From Spirochaetia bacterium UBA5550 (GTDB taxonomy: Bacteria; Spirochaetota; UBA4802; UBA5550), in contig DINC01000256.1 in assembly GCA_002425885.1 (NCBI GenBank), forward strand, positions 1-10,386: a stretch of DNA of 10,386 nucleotides, read 5' to 3'. Below are positions 1 to 7,583 of this stretch, one piece after another. Both the position numbers and the translations under genes were made by a program. Position 1 is the stretch's first letter, and each line of letters begins with the position of its first letter. The notes under the pieces are model-generated. The model did no database searches, was not told the DNA's origin, and was given only the letters and a program-made list of their open reading frames with translations.

Positions 1-268
1 TTATATATGATTCATCCTCAATAATTTCTGTAACTATCTGGCTGTCACACTCGGCTCCAATGGCTATTTCGAACTCCTTTTTTTCGGCGTTGTATTTCTG
101 CCTTATGTGGGGCCAGTCCTCGGGGAGAAAACAGTTTACAGCAAGGAGATCAAATACTATGGAATAAAGCTGTTCAGCGGAGATTATAGTTTCACCGTTT
201 CTTGTAATGGCAAGATCGCATCCATCATTTCTGAACTTTATACCGCTTCCTAAATTATCACTTTCCAT
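1..268 (-). CDS. Unrecognised protein, N-terminal 89 codons, cut by the left window edge
   Basis: An ATG at 268 opens a frame that stays free of stops to the left edge, so the 3' end lies outside the window. The visible product begins MESDNLGSGIKFRNDGCDLA and continues as a mixed alpha/beta-looking, acidic, soluble sequence with no signal peptide or membrane segment and no motif I recognise. A stretch around residues 30-50 is hydrophobic and helix-like (SAEQLYSIVFDLLAVNCFLP), followed by a charged segment rich in Lys and Glu. The start is supported by a strong GGAGG Shine-Dalgarno 8 nt upstream. It lies 59 nt downstream of the D-aminopeptidase gene on the same strand and could be the next gene of that operon. 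The gap has no convincing terminator. Function is unknown; I am fairly sure it is a real gene but cannot name it. Confidence 0.7.
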   Translation of the reverse strand, partial: MESDNLGSGIKFRNDGCDLAITRNGETIISAEQLYSIVFDLLAVNCFLPEDWPHIRQKYNAEKKEFEIAIGAECDSQIVTEIIEDESYI

Positions 269-276
269 AAAAAAAG

Positions 277-281
277 CCTCC
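277..281 (-). promoter_or_regulatory. Strong ribosome binding site (GGAGG) of the left-edge gene
   Basis: On the minus strand the sequence reads CCGGAGGCTTTTTTTATG: a perfect GGAGG core followed by an 8-nt T-rich spacer and the ATG at 268. It is one of the two clear Shine-Dalgarno sites in the window and fixes the start of the otherwise unrecognised partial gene. Confidence 0.75.
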
Positions 282-327
282 GGGAATAACCTTCTGCGGA
301 TGCAGTAATAATACAACCAAAATCTGA

Positions 328-1236
328 CTATTTCAAAATATTTTTCAGTATATCATCACGCCTCTTTTTTCTGACAATGGAGAGGCCTAACCTTCCAAAG
401 AGGTTAAACAGGGGTAGCGCGGCAGGGAGTAGTTTCTCTGAAAACGGGGTAAGGTAACTTATTTTTATAAGCATACTATAAAATTCATCAAAGGTTTGAG
501 CCCGGAAGAATATCCGGTCACCGGTTCTATCAAGTTTCCATCTGCGCGCTATCTTTTCAGCAGCAGGTTCCCCATCCCTGACCTTAAGCTCAACATTGCA
601 GGGGGTTGTCATTATGTATGGAGGGGTATCAGTGTTTAACAGTGATCCCGCTGCTGCCGCAGCAAGTCCCTCTCTCCATTTTTTCTTATCTTTAAGAGGG
701 GAGGATTTATCTATCTGATAAACATCAATCCCAGGTATAGAATCAGCAGCCTCTCTGCATGCTTCCGGACAGCCGGAAAAGAATACCGGCTTTACGCCAT
801 GACTGTATAGAGATGACGCAAAAATCTGAAGCTCGGATACAGGCTTTCCGTCAGCCATGATATATCCGTGCCGGGATGTGAGAGTATGAGCAAGAAACCC
901 GCTGCTGCCTGATGACGAATGCATCCCTGTAAAGATTACAGCATCACAGCCATACACTGAACCTATTCCCGGAACAGGTGAATTTCTGTACCCTGATACA
1001 AGCATGGCGCGGCTGTTCATTAATTCCGGGAGAAGATTATATCCGGTACGGTGAAAATCCTTGATTACAACCTGTTCAGCGCCTGCCGCAAAGAGAGCAT
1101 CTGTTACACCCCTTACATCCAGGGACATATCGATACAGGCATCATACCACTCGACAGTATTGAACGATGAAGCGCTGTAGCTCATGCATCCCGAGCTCCC
1201 TTCAATGTCTGCTATAATAAGAATTTTTTTATGCAT
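328..1236 (-). CDS. dppA: DppA-family (peptidase M55) zinc D-aminopeptidase
   Basis: Predicted cytoplasmic metallopeptidase of family M55. The founder, Bacillus subtilis DppA, removes N-terminal D-amino acids, for example from D-Ala-D-Ala and D-Ala-Gly-Gly. All expected active-site residues are present at family spacing: D10 and E12 (ADIEG), H62 (KDFH), H106 (TGMH) and E135 (KPVSEL) as metal ligands, and H117 (FLAHTLTS) as the catalytic His. They sit at a constant offset of two from the B. subtilis numbering as I recall it. The protein has 302 residues against about 274 for DppA. The surplus is mainly a hydrophobic then basic C-terminal tail (about 265-302, ending in a KKRRDD-type segment). 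There is no signal peptide. The ATG follows the kinase stop codon after one base (TGA-A-ATG) and has no Shine-Dalgarno, so translation is probably coupled to the kinase gene. A later start would remove D10 and E12. The substrate in this organism is inferred, not shown. Confidence 0.93.
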   Translation of the reverse strand: MHKKILIIADIEGSSGCMSYSASSFNTVEWYDACIDMSLDVRGVTDALFAAGAEQVVIKDFHRTGYNLLPELMNSRAMLVSGYRNSPVPGIGSVYGCDAVIFTGMHSSSGSSGFLAHTLTSRHGYIMADGKPVSELQIFASSLYSHGVKPVFFSGCPEACREAADSIPGIDVYQIDKSSPLKDKKKWREGLAAAAAGSLLNTDTPPYIMTTPCNVELKVRDGEPAAEKIARRWKLDRTGDRIFFRAQTFDEFYSMLIKISYLTPFSEKLLPAALPLFNLFGRLGLSIVRKKRRDDILKNILK

Positions 1237-1237
1237 T

Positions 1238-3514
1238 TCAGTTGCGGGGGTAATTGTTCCGGATAAATTGTTTTGCTTTGGAACAGACTTTAATTATCTC
1301 TTCCATAAGTTTCATCGTGTCATAAGGCTTGGCAATATATGAATCCATCCCTGCATCCATACATTTTTTTATATCATCAGGATAGACATGCGCAGTCACA
1401 GCAATTACCGGAATTCTGGATCTTCCGTTAAACCTCTCCTCCTCCCTGATGAGACTTACTGCCTCGAAACCGTCGATCTCCGGCATATTAATATCCATAA
1501 AGATCAGATCATAATTCCCTGTGCGGTACTTCTCTAAACACTCCCTGCCGTTTAATGCAGAGTCGATTACAAATCCTCTTTTTGCGAGAATTCTTTCAAG
1601 AAAAATCCTGTTAATAACTTCATCTTCAACAATAAGTACAGATATAGTCCCGGCGGCAGTACGATCCTCTTCAATAAGAACCTCTTCACTTGCAGAGATG
1701 GTGTTTTCATCAAAGCGTGCCACACAGGGAATTTTAACAGTGAAGGTACTCCCCATGCCCGGCTTGCTCACCACATCTATCGTGCCATCCATCATCTTAA
1801 CTATGAGACGCACTATTGAAAGTCCCAGCCCCAGGCCGCGGTTCTTGGCCTCTCCTTCACCCTTGATCTGTGTGAATGGTTTAAATATCTCCTTCATCTT
1901 GTCAGGCGGTATCCCCACACCTGTGTCTGACACTGATATCACCAGGCTGTTGTTATAATGTACATCAAGGGTAACATACCCCTCTCTGGTATATTTCACG
2001 GAATTGTTTACCAGGTTAAATATAATCTGGCTGATCCTGTCCCTGTCTGTCATCAGTGTCACACCGGGACCGCCCCGCTTCATCCTGAAATCAAGACCTT
2101 TCTCCCTTGCCATCATCTCCATAACAGGTGCAATATTTCCCGCGAACTCATCGAGATCAACTGATGATATTTCAAGCCTGAATTTTCCTGAACCTATGCG
2201 TGTATAATCCACAAGATCAGTCAGTATGCGGAGAAGATTATCGGATGAAAGCCGGAGCATCTCAAGGAGCCCCTTCTGCTCATCCGTAAGCGGTGTTGCC
2301 TCAAGGAGTTGCGACATTCCTATAATACCATTCAGCGGAGTGCGGAGTTCATGGCTCACTCCCGCAAGGAATACCGATTTAGCTTCATTCGCCTTTTCAG
2401 CTTCGGTGCGGGAGATAAGTGCAGCTTCTTCAGCACGGGATGATTCCTCAAGAGCTTCTTCAAGGAGGGCCTTTATTTCATTGCTCTTCTCGAGTTCTCG
2501 GTTAAGCTCTTCTGTTTTCACTTTCACTTGAGTTTGCAGGGCTCTGTTCCATAAGTATATCCCTGCGGCAAAAATTATAAGCAGAATAAAAATAATTATA
2601 CCGGCGATAAATGCCGGGTGATAAAGAAGAGTTCTCTTTTCATACACACCGAACCATTTATCATATATGGCATCATATTCACCTGTACTTTTCAGCAGGC
2701 TTAAACCCTCATTCAGTTTTCCAAGAAGCTCTGCATCACCCTCTTTAACTGCGATACAGTACCTCTGCTGTAAAATTGAATCACTTATAGTTTTTATATT
2801 TTTCAGCCCGAGTTTAGTTCTGAGTATCTCTCCCTGTATAAAAGAGACTATAGCGCAGTCCCCCTCTCCTGCTGACAGAGCACTTAGAGTTTCACTCCAG
2901 TCTCTCTTTACAATAATCCTGCACTGAATCCTGTTATTTATGAGATAATCATGACCAAGATCACCATCCTGGACAATTACATCTTTTCCGGTGAGATCAT
3001 TATAGCTTTTAAGAGAGCCTCCCTCTCTTATATATATGACGTATGAAGTGAGGAAATGAGGTATGGTAAAATCGGCTTTCTTATCACGTTCTCCGGTTTT
3101 GTACATCCCTGTAACAGCATCAATTTCCCCTTTTGCGAATTTTTCCCTTACATCGCGCCATGGTGCAAGCTGAAGCTTTATATTCAGATTCATTACGCGG
3201 GAAAGACTTCTGAATATTTCAATATTAAAGCCGGAAGGATTCCCCTCTTCATCAATAAACTCAAAGGGGGGGAAATCGTGATCACCCATTACATTCAGAG
3301 TTTTCTCTGATGAATTCTTATCACTCTCTGCATACATGACATGCGAGATTTTGTCAGGGGGATTACCGCACGACAGGAGTAGCGCCGCAGCAAAAACTGC
3401 GGATGCGATGATTACCGGTATTTTATTCCTGATGATATACATAAGTTCTTTCGCCGTTTTATCGCTGTATTTTACAGGGAATTCTGCCGCAGAAAAATAG
3501 TCTGTTAACGTCAT
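1238..3514 (-). CDS. BvgS-like hybrid histidine kinase with periplasmic SBP_bac_3 (Venus-flytrap) sensor and receiver
   Basis: Inner-membrane hybrid sensor kinase of 758 residues. Order: hydrophobic leader (about 32-48) ending in a lipobox-like LLLSC with C49; one periplasmic solute-binding family 3 domain (about 72-292); transmembrane helix (about 300-322); long coiled coil (about 324-380); HisKA with phospho-acceptor H388 ([14 protein letters not shown]); HATPase with N-box N503/N504, G1 DTGVGIP (530-536) and G2 GLGLGLS (560-566); receiver with acidic pocket E630-D631-E632, phospho-acceptor D674, T707 and K729. All catalytic residues look intact. There is no HPt domain, PAS domain or DNA-binding output, so its partner must lie elsewhere. 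M1 has no Shine-Dalgarno, but base composition becomes coding-like right at 3514. M25 (ATG at 3442) would give a textbook lipoprotein-type signal sequence and is a serious alternative. An in-frame TAA shortly upstream excludes earlier starts. It probably opens the kinase-dppA unit. Confidence 0.95.
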   Translation of the reverse strand: MTLTDYFSAAEFPVKYSDKTAKELMYIIRNKIPVIIASAVFAAALLLSCGNPPDKISHVMYAESDKNSSEKTLNVMGDHDFPPFEFIDEEGNPSGFNIEIFRSLSRVMNLNIKLQLAPWRDVREKFAKGEIDAVTGMYKTGERDKKADFTIPHFLTSYVIYIREGGSLKSYNDLTGKDVIVQDGDLGHDYLINNRIQCRIIVKRDWSETLSALSAGEGDCAIVSFIQGEILRTKLGLKNIKTISDSILQQRYCIAVKEGDAELLGKLNEGLSLLKSTGEYDAIYDKWFGVYEKRTLLYHPAFIAGIIIFILLIIFAAGIYLWNRALQTQVKVKTEELNRELEKSNEIKALLEEALEESSRAEEAALISRTEAEKANEAKSVFLAGVSHELRTPLNGIIGMSQLLEATPLTDEQKGLLEMLRLSSDNLLRILTDLVDYTRIGSGKFRLEISSVDLDEFAGNIAPVMEMMAREKGLDFRMKRGGPGVTLMTDRDRISQIIFNLVNNSVKYTREGYVTLDVHYNNSLVISVSDTGVGIPPDKMKEIFKPFTQIKGEGEAKNRGLGLGLSIVRLIVKMMDGTIDVVSKPGMGSTFTVKIPCVARFDENTISASEEVLIEEDRTAAGTISVLIVEDEVINRIFLERILAKRGFVIDSALNGRECLEKYRTGNYDLIFMDINMPEIDGFEAVSLIREEERFNGRSRIPVIAVTAHVYPDDIKKCMDAGMDSYIAKPYDTMKLMEEIIKVCSKAKQFIRNNYPRN
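3482..3494. repeat. 13-bp perfect palindrome near the kinase start
   Basis: TTCTGCCGCAGAA has two 6-bp arms around a single central base. With the kinase start at 3514 it is coding (Phe-Ser-Ala-Ala-Glu). With the alternative start at 3442 it would lie about 40 nt upstream of the ATG, where an operator could sit. One copy only, so it may be chance. Confidence 0.25.
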
Positions 3515-3530
3515 ACCGACGCTTATTTAA

Positions 3531-3557
3531 GTTATATTATTATTCAAACATTTTCAA
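3531..3557 (-). promoter_or_regulatory. Weak candidate promoter for the kinase-dppA unit
   Basis: The 146-nt gap between the DUF2156 gene and the kinase is extremely AT-rich. On the minus strand it holds TTGAAA (3557-3552) and TATAAC (3536-3531), resembling sigma-70 -35 and -10 boxes but with a short 15-nt spacer. The -10-like box is only 16 nt from the ATG at 3514, so it suits the alternative start at 3442 better. No clear rho-independent terminator for the upstream genes is visible in the gap; a short AGCA/TGCT hairpin just after the DUF2156 stop is too weak. That a promoter exists somewhere here is likely; this exact placement is a guess. Confidence 0.3.
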
Positions 3558-3606
3558 GATGTTTTTACTATAAAAGAGTTTTTTATAAATTTTTGAATAT
3601 CAAAAA
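3546..3606. repeat. Two short AT-rich inverted repeats in the intergenic region
   Basis: Two dyads lie between the DUF2156 gene and the kinase: AAACAT-N7-ATGTTT (3546-3564), which overlaps the -35-like TTGAAA, and TTTTTGA-ATA-TCAAAAA (3590-3606) upstream of it. Either could be an operator half-site pair, but such dyads also arise by chance in DNA this AT-rich. The two are not copies of each other. Confidence 0.3.
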
Positions 3607-3660
3607 ATATGAAGATCAGCGCTTTTTATTCATTTAAATCGAACAGCAAAAGATGCTTTT

Positions 3661-4551
3661 TCAGACAGGTGTACACCGGACATTATACTTATGCAGGATC
3701 TTCACAGGCATACATGACATCTTGGCATCACGGAGAGTCTCTATCCCCAGATCTTCACACCTGTTAATATAAAGTGCGTCAGAAAATTCATTCTTCACAA
3801 ACTCCCTGACAGCGTAGAGATACAGGCCCTGTATATGCATATCCCCCTTGCCTGAAATAATGAATCCGGTATCACCGCACAGTTCACCGGCAAGAAAAGC
3901 TTTAATGCGTCCGTCCAGTTTAACCACTCCACCCTTCAGATCAAGTTCTTTAAAATTCCTTAAAAGAATAGCGGATTCGCTGGCATCTGCGTCATAACCT
4001 TTCTGTTCTCTCCACAGTTCAATTAATTCAAGACATTCAGGTATATCAGCATCATTCAGCGGGGAATACTGATGATCCGGAAAGTGTTTCTCGAATGACC
4101 TGATCTTCTTCCTGAAATGCTTATAACCTGAACCGCTCATTGATACAAAATCAATCCTGTTATAAATATAATCTGAATAATCCCGGTCATAAGTTACAGT
4201 ATACTCGTAACCGGGGACAGATTTAATCAGCGGTATATATTTCTCATCAACATGAGAAATATAAAAATCAAGCCCCTGTTCCCTGAACCACTTATAATAG
4301 TAGTCAATAAAATCTTTAATTCTGCTCTCCACATCCCCCAGGGGCATAAGGAGAGATGGCGTAAAGTCTCCGCCGGTGCAGATGATACATGTAAGATTAT
4401 CGAAGCAGGAGAGCTTTAATGAATAATAATCAGCCCACATAAACAGGGAGCTGAATGTAAAATCTGAAATCATGGGTGAAGATACCATATAATTTTTCAG
4501 GTAGCTCACCCTCTCTGCTATTGAAAAATCACGCAAGCCTGCCTCTGTCAT
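3661..4551 (-). CDS. DUF2156 protein (phosphatidylglycerol lysyltransferase C-terminal domain family)
   Basis: A soluble protein of 296 residues that I recognise as the DUF2156 / LPG-synthase C-terminal family, the tandem GNAT-fold domain that in MprF moves an amino acid from aminoacyl-tRNA to phosphatidylglycerol. Family features, numbered from the chosen start: an N-terminal region with the SSLFMWADYY segment (about 34-43), a basic SGSGYKHFRKKI segment (139-150), KGGVVKLDGRIKAFLAGE (206-223), and the C-terminal YINRCEDLGIETLRDAK signature (261-277) followed by PVKILHKY. The length fits a stand-alone catalytic domain; there is no signal peptide and no flippase membrane part. I chose ATG 4551 because it begins 4 nt after the stop of the MFS-fusion gene and matches where the family begins. 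ATG 4587 in the same frame would overlap that gene and also lacks a Shine-Dalgarno. Many stand-alone members have no tested substrate, so the reaction here is unknown. Confidence 0.88.
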   Translation of the reverse strand: MTEAGLRDFSIAERVSYLKNYMVSSPMISDFTFSSLFMWADYYSLKLSCFDNLTCIICTGGDFTPSLLMPLGDVESRIKDFIDYYYKWFREQGLDFYISHVDEKYIPLIKSVPGYEYTVTYDRDYSDYIYNRIDFVSMSGSGYKHFRKKIRSFEKHFPDHQYSPLNDADIPECLELIELWREQKGYDADASESAILLRNFKELDLKGGVVKLDGRIKAFLAGELCGDTGFIISGKGDMHIQGLYLYAVREFVKNEFSDALYINRCEDLGIETLRDAKMSCMPVKILHKYNVRCTPV

Positions 4552-4555
4552 ATAA

Positions 4556-7500
4556 TTATGCTGCCTGCTTCCGTGCTGCGACCGCATGCATTACGAAGAA
4601 AACTACTGCAAGCACGCTCATCGATATGGCGATAAGAAGCATACCGGGCCGGATACCCAGCAGCATCGCTGCACCGAAAATAATAGGTCCCGCTGCAAGC
4701 CCGATATTGGTCATAAACTCATTTACAGCAAGGGCTTTCTCCACTCCGTATTCGTTCACTTCTTTAATCTTATCTGTATAGAATATATACACCGCGCCAT
4801 TGCCGTATCCTTCGCTTATACCCATTATAAAGATTGTGATGATGGCGCCCGTAATATTCCCTGTAAAGGCGAACACAAGGAGGCTGAATGACCACATAAA
4901 AATACTGGAGATCATTGTCCATTTGAGACCGATCTTTTTAACGCTGACTGAATAGAGAAGAGGGCCAAGATAGAACATCGCCATACCGTTAAGGATGAAT
5001 GCACGGCCAACATCCGTTGTGCTGAATCCGGCGCCCTCCGCCACTATAAGAAATGTATACTGAAGAAACATGTACGCAACAGCATTAGGTACACATATCA
5101 GGAGAAAAAATCCCCACACCATGGGCTTTGAAAGGAAAGAGAGGAGAGACATACCCCCTGCCCCCTGTGCTGCCGGTTCAGCAGATTTAACAACATTGTC
5201 ACTGGATGTTTTTTCAATCACAAATAGTATAAACATTATTACAAGGGGGATAAGCAGTGCTGAAGCGAAGAATACCGCACGGTATGAAACATGGTCAGCA
5301 ATCTGGCCGCCTATGACAACACCTACATTTATACCAACCACAACTCCTGCGATAAGATTGGAGAAGGCAAATCCACGTTTGTCAGGGTTCCCCTCTGTGT
5401 TAATAAATCCCCGTGCAGCCATCTGGAGAAGGCCCCGGCCTATACCGGTGAAGAACATCATTAGCGTAAACATTATGAATGTTGTGGAAAGTCCGGTAAG
5501 GAATAACCCTGCGGCAGCCATGAGAAGCCCCACAACAAAAAGTTTTCTCCATTTCAGTTTAGGCATTATAATTCCGGCTATAATGGTGCCTATTACAATT
5601 CCGGACGTTGAGAGGGTAATTGGGAAAGCGCCCGCCATCTCCGGAGTCATCCCCATGAAGCTTTTCCCTTCAAGCAGCTTTATCGCGTAAACAGGAATAA
5701 ATCCAAGGGGGAGGCTGAAGGTAAACTCATAGAGGAATCCAAGGAACCTTGAAAAGCTGACCCTGTCGTATGGCGAACTGCTGTTCTGAAGATGTCTTTT
5801 TTTGCTCCATAAAACATTTGAGAGGAGAGATATCTCGATGAAGATCATAAGAACCAGTATAATTGCGGTGATTACCTCAATTATAACGTTTCTTCTTACG
5901 GCACGGTTCTCCATATTAAATGCATAGAAGTTCTTCCCTATTTCAATAACAGCAGTAACTTTACCGGAGGAATCCTTGATCGGACCTATTGCGTATATCC
6001 AGTCGCCTGTTGAATCTGAATACTTTTCAGTGTATATCTCTCCGGTTTTTACTGATTCCAGGTAGAGGTTATCCTCTTCACTCCTGAGCCAGTCGTACGT
6101 CTGAAAAGGGGCATACGAGTCATTCTGGGTCATAAGGGAAGCGAGCTCACCACCGTAATTTTTATAAATGACAAAATAAAACTCTGAATTCTCTGCTTGA
6201 TTATAGCCGCCGAAAACATCGATCATCCTTGAGCGGAATTTTTTATATTCATCATTGTAATAATCCGATTGTCTGTTAACCAGTTTATTAATGACGTCTC
6301 CATTCAGAGTGCTGCTGAGCCCCTGTGTAAGGCCCTTAATTCTGTTCTCTGTTTCATTCATATACCTTTTGTCAAAGTTCGGCATCAGTACATTTATTGC
6401 AATAATCATGGTTATAATCATGATTACAATAATCCCTGTTATATTGACAAAATTTCTCGGCATGGTTCTTTTAAGGCCGTAGATGTAAAAATCACGGATA
6501 ATTATCACAAGGGAAACCGCGATAAAAGCAATTATAGCAAAAAGAAAAACATCTCCGGCTACGGTTCCCCCTGAACGTATTGCTGAATTCTCTGCAGAAA
6601 TAATTTTACCCTCAAGATCAGCCCTTATTAAATACGAACCGTTTGTAAGGCAGATATTTCCGGAAGTTACGGCAAACCTGTAAAACATTTCAAACCCGCT
6701 GCCGGTTGATGCCGAAATATCATCAGGAGTTAAAAGTATTTTACGCTCACCCTTATCAGTGAAGGAGTAAAGCCTGGACTGCATGATATCAAGCATATAG
6801 ACCGGCCCCCCCTCTGTTATCTGCACCCACCCCGGCACAGTAAGTTCGCCGGGCTTTTTACCTGATGCGAATGTGCCGGCACTGTCTCCGCTATACATAA
6901 GGGATTTCACTCCATCCCTGATCCTGTAGAGATTACCCTGCCTGGTTAAATAAGCATAATTCCTGTTATTAATAACATCAACTGAAGTAATGAGTGATAG
7001 AGCATCAGTCAGTTTAAAGAGCAGGCTTTCAGTATGTGAAGTCGCACCGCTGCCGGTTTTGTGTTCTGAGTAGAGAACTTTATCTCCATCAAGTCTTACC
7101 CAGCTTAAGATTCCCTTGCTGTATCTCAGATGCACAATTGCCCAGTTAATCGCAAGACGGCTCTCAGGCTCACTGTATTTGTGGCTGTAGATTACTTTTT
7201 TGTCCCCGCCCGCGCTGTCATACCTCGCTATATACTCTTCAATGGTGAAGAGCCCCTTTGTATCCTGCACATAAAAATGGATATAAATATTCCCCGATTC
7301 ATCCGCAGCGATATTCTGCATGCACTCCGGGCCCAAATCCTTTTTCTGTTCTGAATTTATAGAATATTTCACCTTGCCGTCACTGCCTATTACAAGCGCG
7401 CGCTGTTTTCCATTATCAATGACATACCTTACATTGTCAGCTGTTGTTACAAACCTGTAGGGTGATGAAAGCTCAAACTCTCTGCTGAAAGGATTGGCTC

Positions 7501-7579
7501 TGAAGCTGCCGGCATTGGCAGCCAGGTAGTAAACGGAAAAAAGCAGAAGAAGAAAGGATAACCAGAATCTTTTAGGCAT
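4556..7579 (-). CDS. Sensor-MFS fusion: periplasmic propeller and Cache-like domains joined to a major facilitator transporter
   Basis: A large inner-membrane protein of 1007 residues with two halves. Sensor half: cleavable-looking signal peptide (KR at 3-4, long hydrophobic core, ANA-G near 23); beta-propeller-like periplasmic region (about 42-335) with NHL-type blades such as VRYVIDNGKQR and AYLTRQGNLYRI; membrane helices at about 344-362 and 377-399; Cache-like periplasmic domain (about 402-557) with GPIKDSSGKVTAVIEIG near its end; helix at about 564-588. Transport half: about 607-1003, twelve predicted helices of MFS type with a degenerate motif A (PKLKWRKLF) after the second. Predicted topology is consistent, with the MFS N-terminus cytoplasmic. 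The start at 7579 is fixed by AAGGAG 7 nt upstream; an upstream in-frame ATG at 7633 would overlap the cyclase gene and add 18 residues in front of the signal peptide. The sensor half is paralogous to that of the preceding cyclase. The transported substrate cannot be read from sequence. It is followed after 4 nt by the DUF2156 gene. Confidence 0.9.
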   Translation of the reverse strand: MPKRFWLSFLLLLFSVYYLAANAGSFRANPFSREFELSSPYRFVTTADNVRYVIDNGKQRALVIGSDGKVKYSINSEQKKDLGPECMQNIAADESGNIYIHFYVQDTKGLFTIEEYIARYDSAGGDKKVIYSHKYSEPESRLAINWAIVHLRYSKGILSWVRLDGDKVLYSEHKTGSGATSHTESLLFKLTDALSLITSVDVINNRNYAYLTRQGNLYRIRDGVKSLMYSGDSAGTFASGKKPGELTVPGWVQITEGGPVYMLDIMQSRLYSFTDKGERKILLTPDDISASTGSGFEMFYRFAVTSGNICLTNGSYLIRADLEGKIISAENSAIRSGGTVAGDVFLFAIIAFIAVSLVIIIRDFYIYGLKRTMPRNFVNITGIIVIMIITMIIAINVLMPNFDKRYMNETENRIKGLTQGLSSTLNGDVINKLVNRQSDYYNDEYKKFRSRMIDVFGGYNQAENSEFYFVIYKNYGGELASLMTQNDSYAPFQTYDWLRSEEDNLYLESVKTGEIYTEKYSDSTGDWIYAIGPIKDSSGKVTAVIEIGKNFYAFNMENRAVRRNVIIEVITAIILVLMIFIEISLLSNVLWSKKRHLQNSSSPYDRVSFSRFLGFLYEFTFSLPLGFIPVYAIKLLEGKSFMGMTPEMAGAFPITLSTSGIVIGTIIAGIIMPKLKWRKLFVVGLLMAAAGLFLTGLSTTFIMFTLMMFFTGIGRGLLQMAARGFINTEGNPDKRGFAFSNLIAGVVVGINVGVVIGGQIADHVSYRAVFFASALLIPLVIMFILFVIEKTSSDNVVKSAEPAAQGAGGMSLLSFLSKPMVWGFFLLICVPNAVAYMFLQYTFLIVAEGAGFSTTDVGRAFILNGMAMFYLGPLLYSVSVKKIGLKWTMISSIFMWSFSLLVFAFTGNITGAIITIFIMGISEGYGNGAVYIFYTDKIKEVNEYGVEKALAVNEFMTNIGLAAGPIIFGAAMLLGIRPGMLLIAISMSVLAVVFFVMHAVAARKQAA

Positions 7580-7583
7580 AAAA

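Noticed and set aside
269..327. Possible terminator between dppA and the left-edge gene
   Set aside because: Only a 4-bp CTGC/GCAG stem is present and it lacks a T-run of its own; the T-run that follows belongs to the ribosome-site spacer.
1521..1958. Plus-strand open frame of 145 codons
   Set aside because: Antisense shadow of the HATPase and receiver domains of the histidine kinase; low-complexity Ser/Ile-rich translation.
3636..3660. Possible terminator hairpin just after the DUF2156 stop
   Set aside because: Only a 4-bp AGCA/TGCT stem with no following T-run; too weak to call.
4552..4587. Longer N-terminus for the DUF2156 protein starting at 4587
   Set aside because: It overlaps the MFS-fusion gene, has no ribosome site, and adds a short polar stretch not expected in the family; ATG 4551 keeps the same 4-nt spacing seen at the previous gene junction.
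4476..4891. Overlapping plus-strand frames across the MFS-DUF2156 junction
   Set aside because: Antisense to two supported genes, with no Shine-Dalgarno and no recognisable product.
5070..5690. Plus-strand open frame of 206 codons
   Set aside because: It lies wholly antisense to the MFS core, whose membrane helices are unmistakable; its translation is rich in Pro, Ile and Thr with no domain and no ribosome site.
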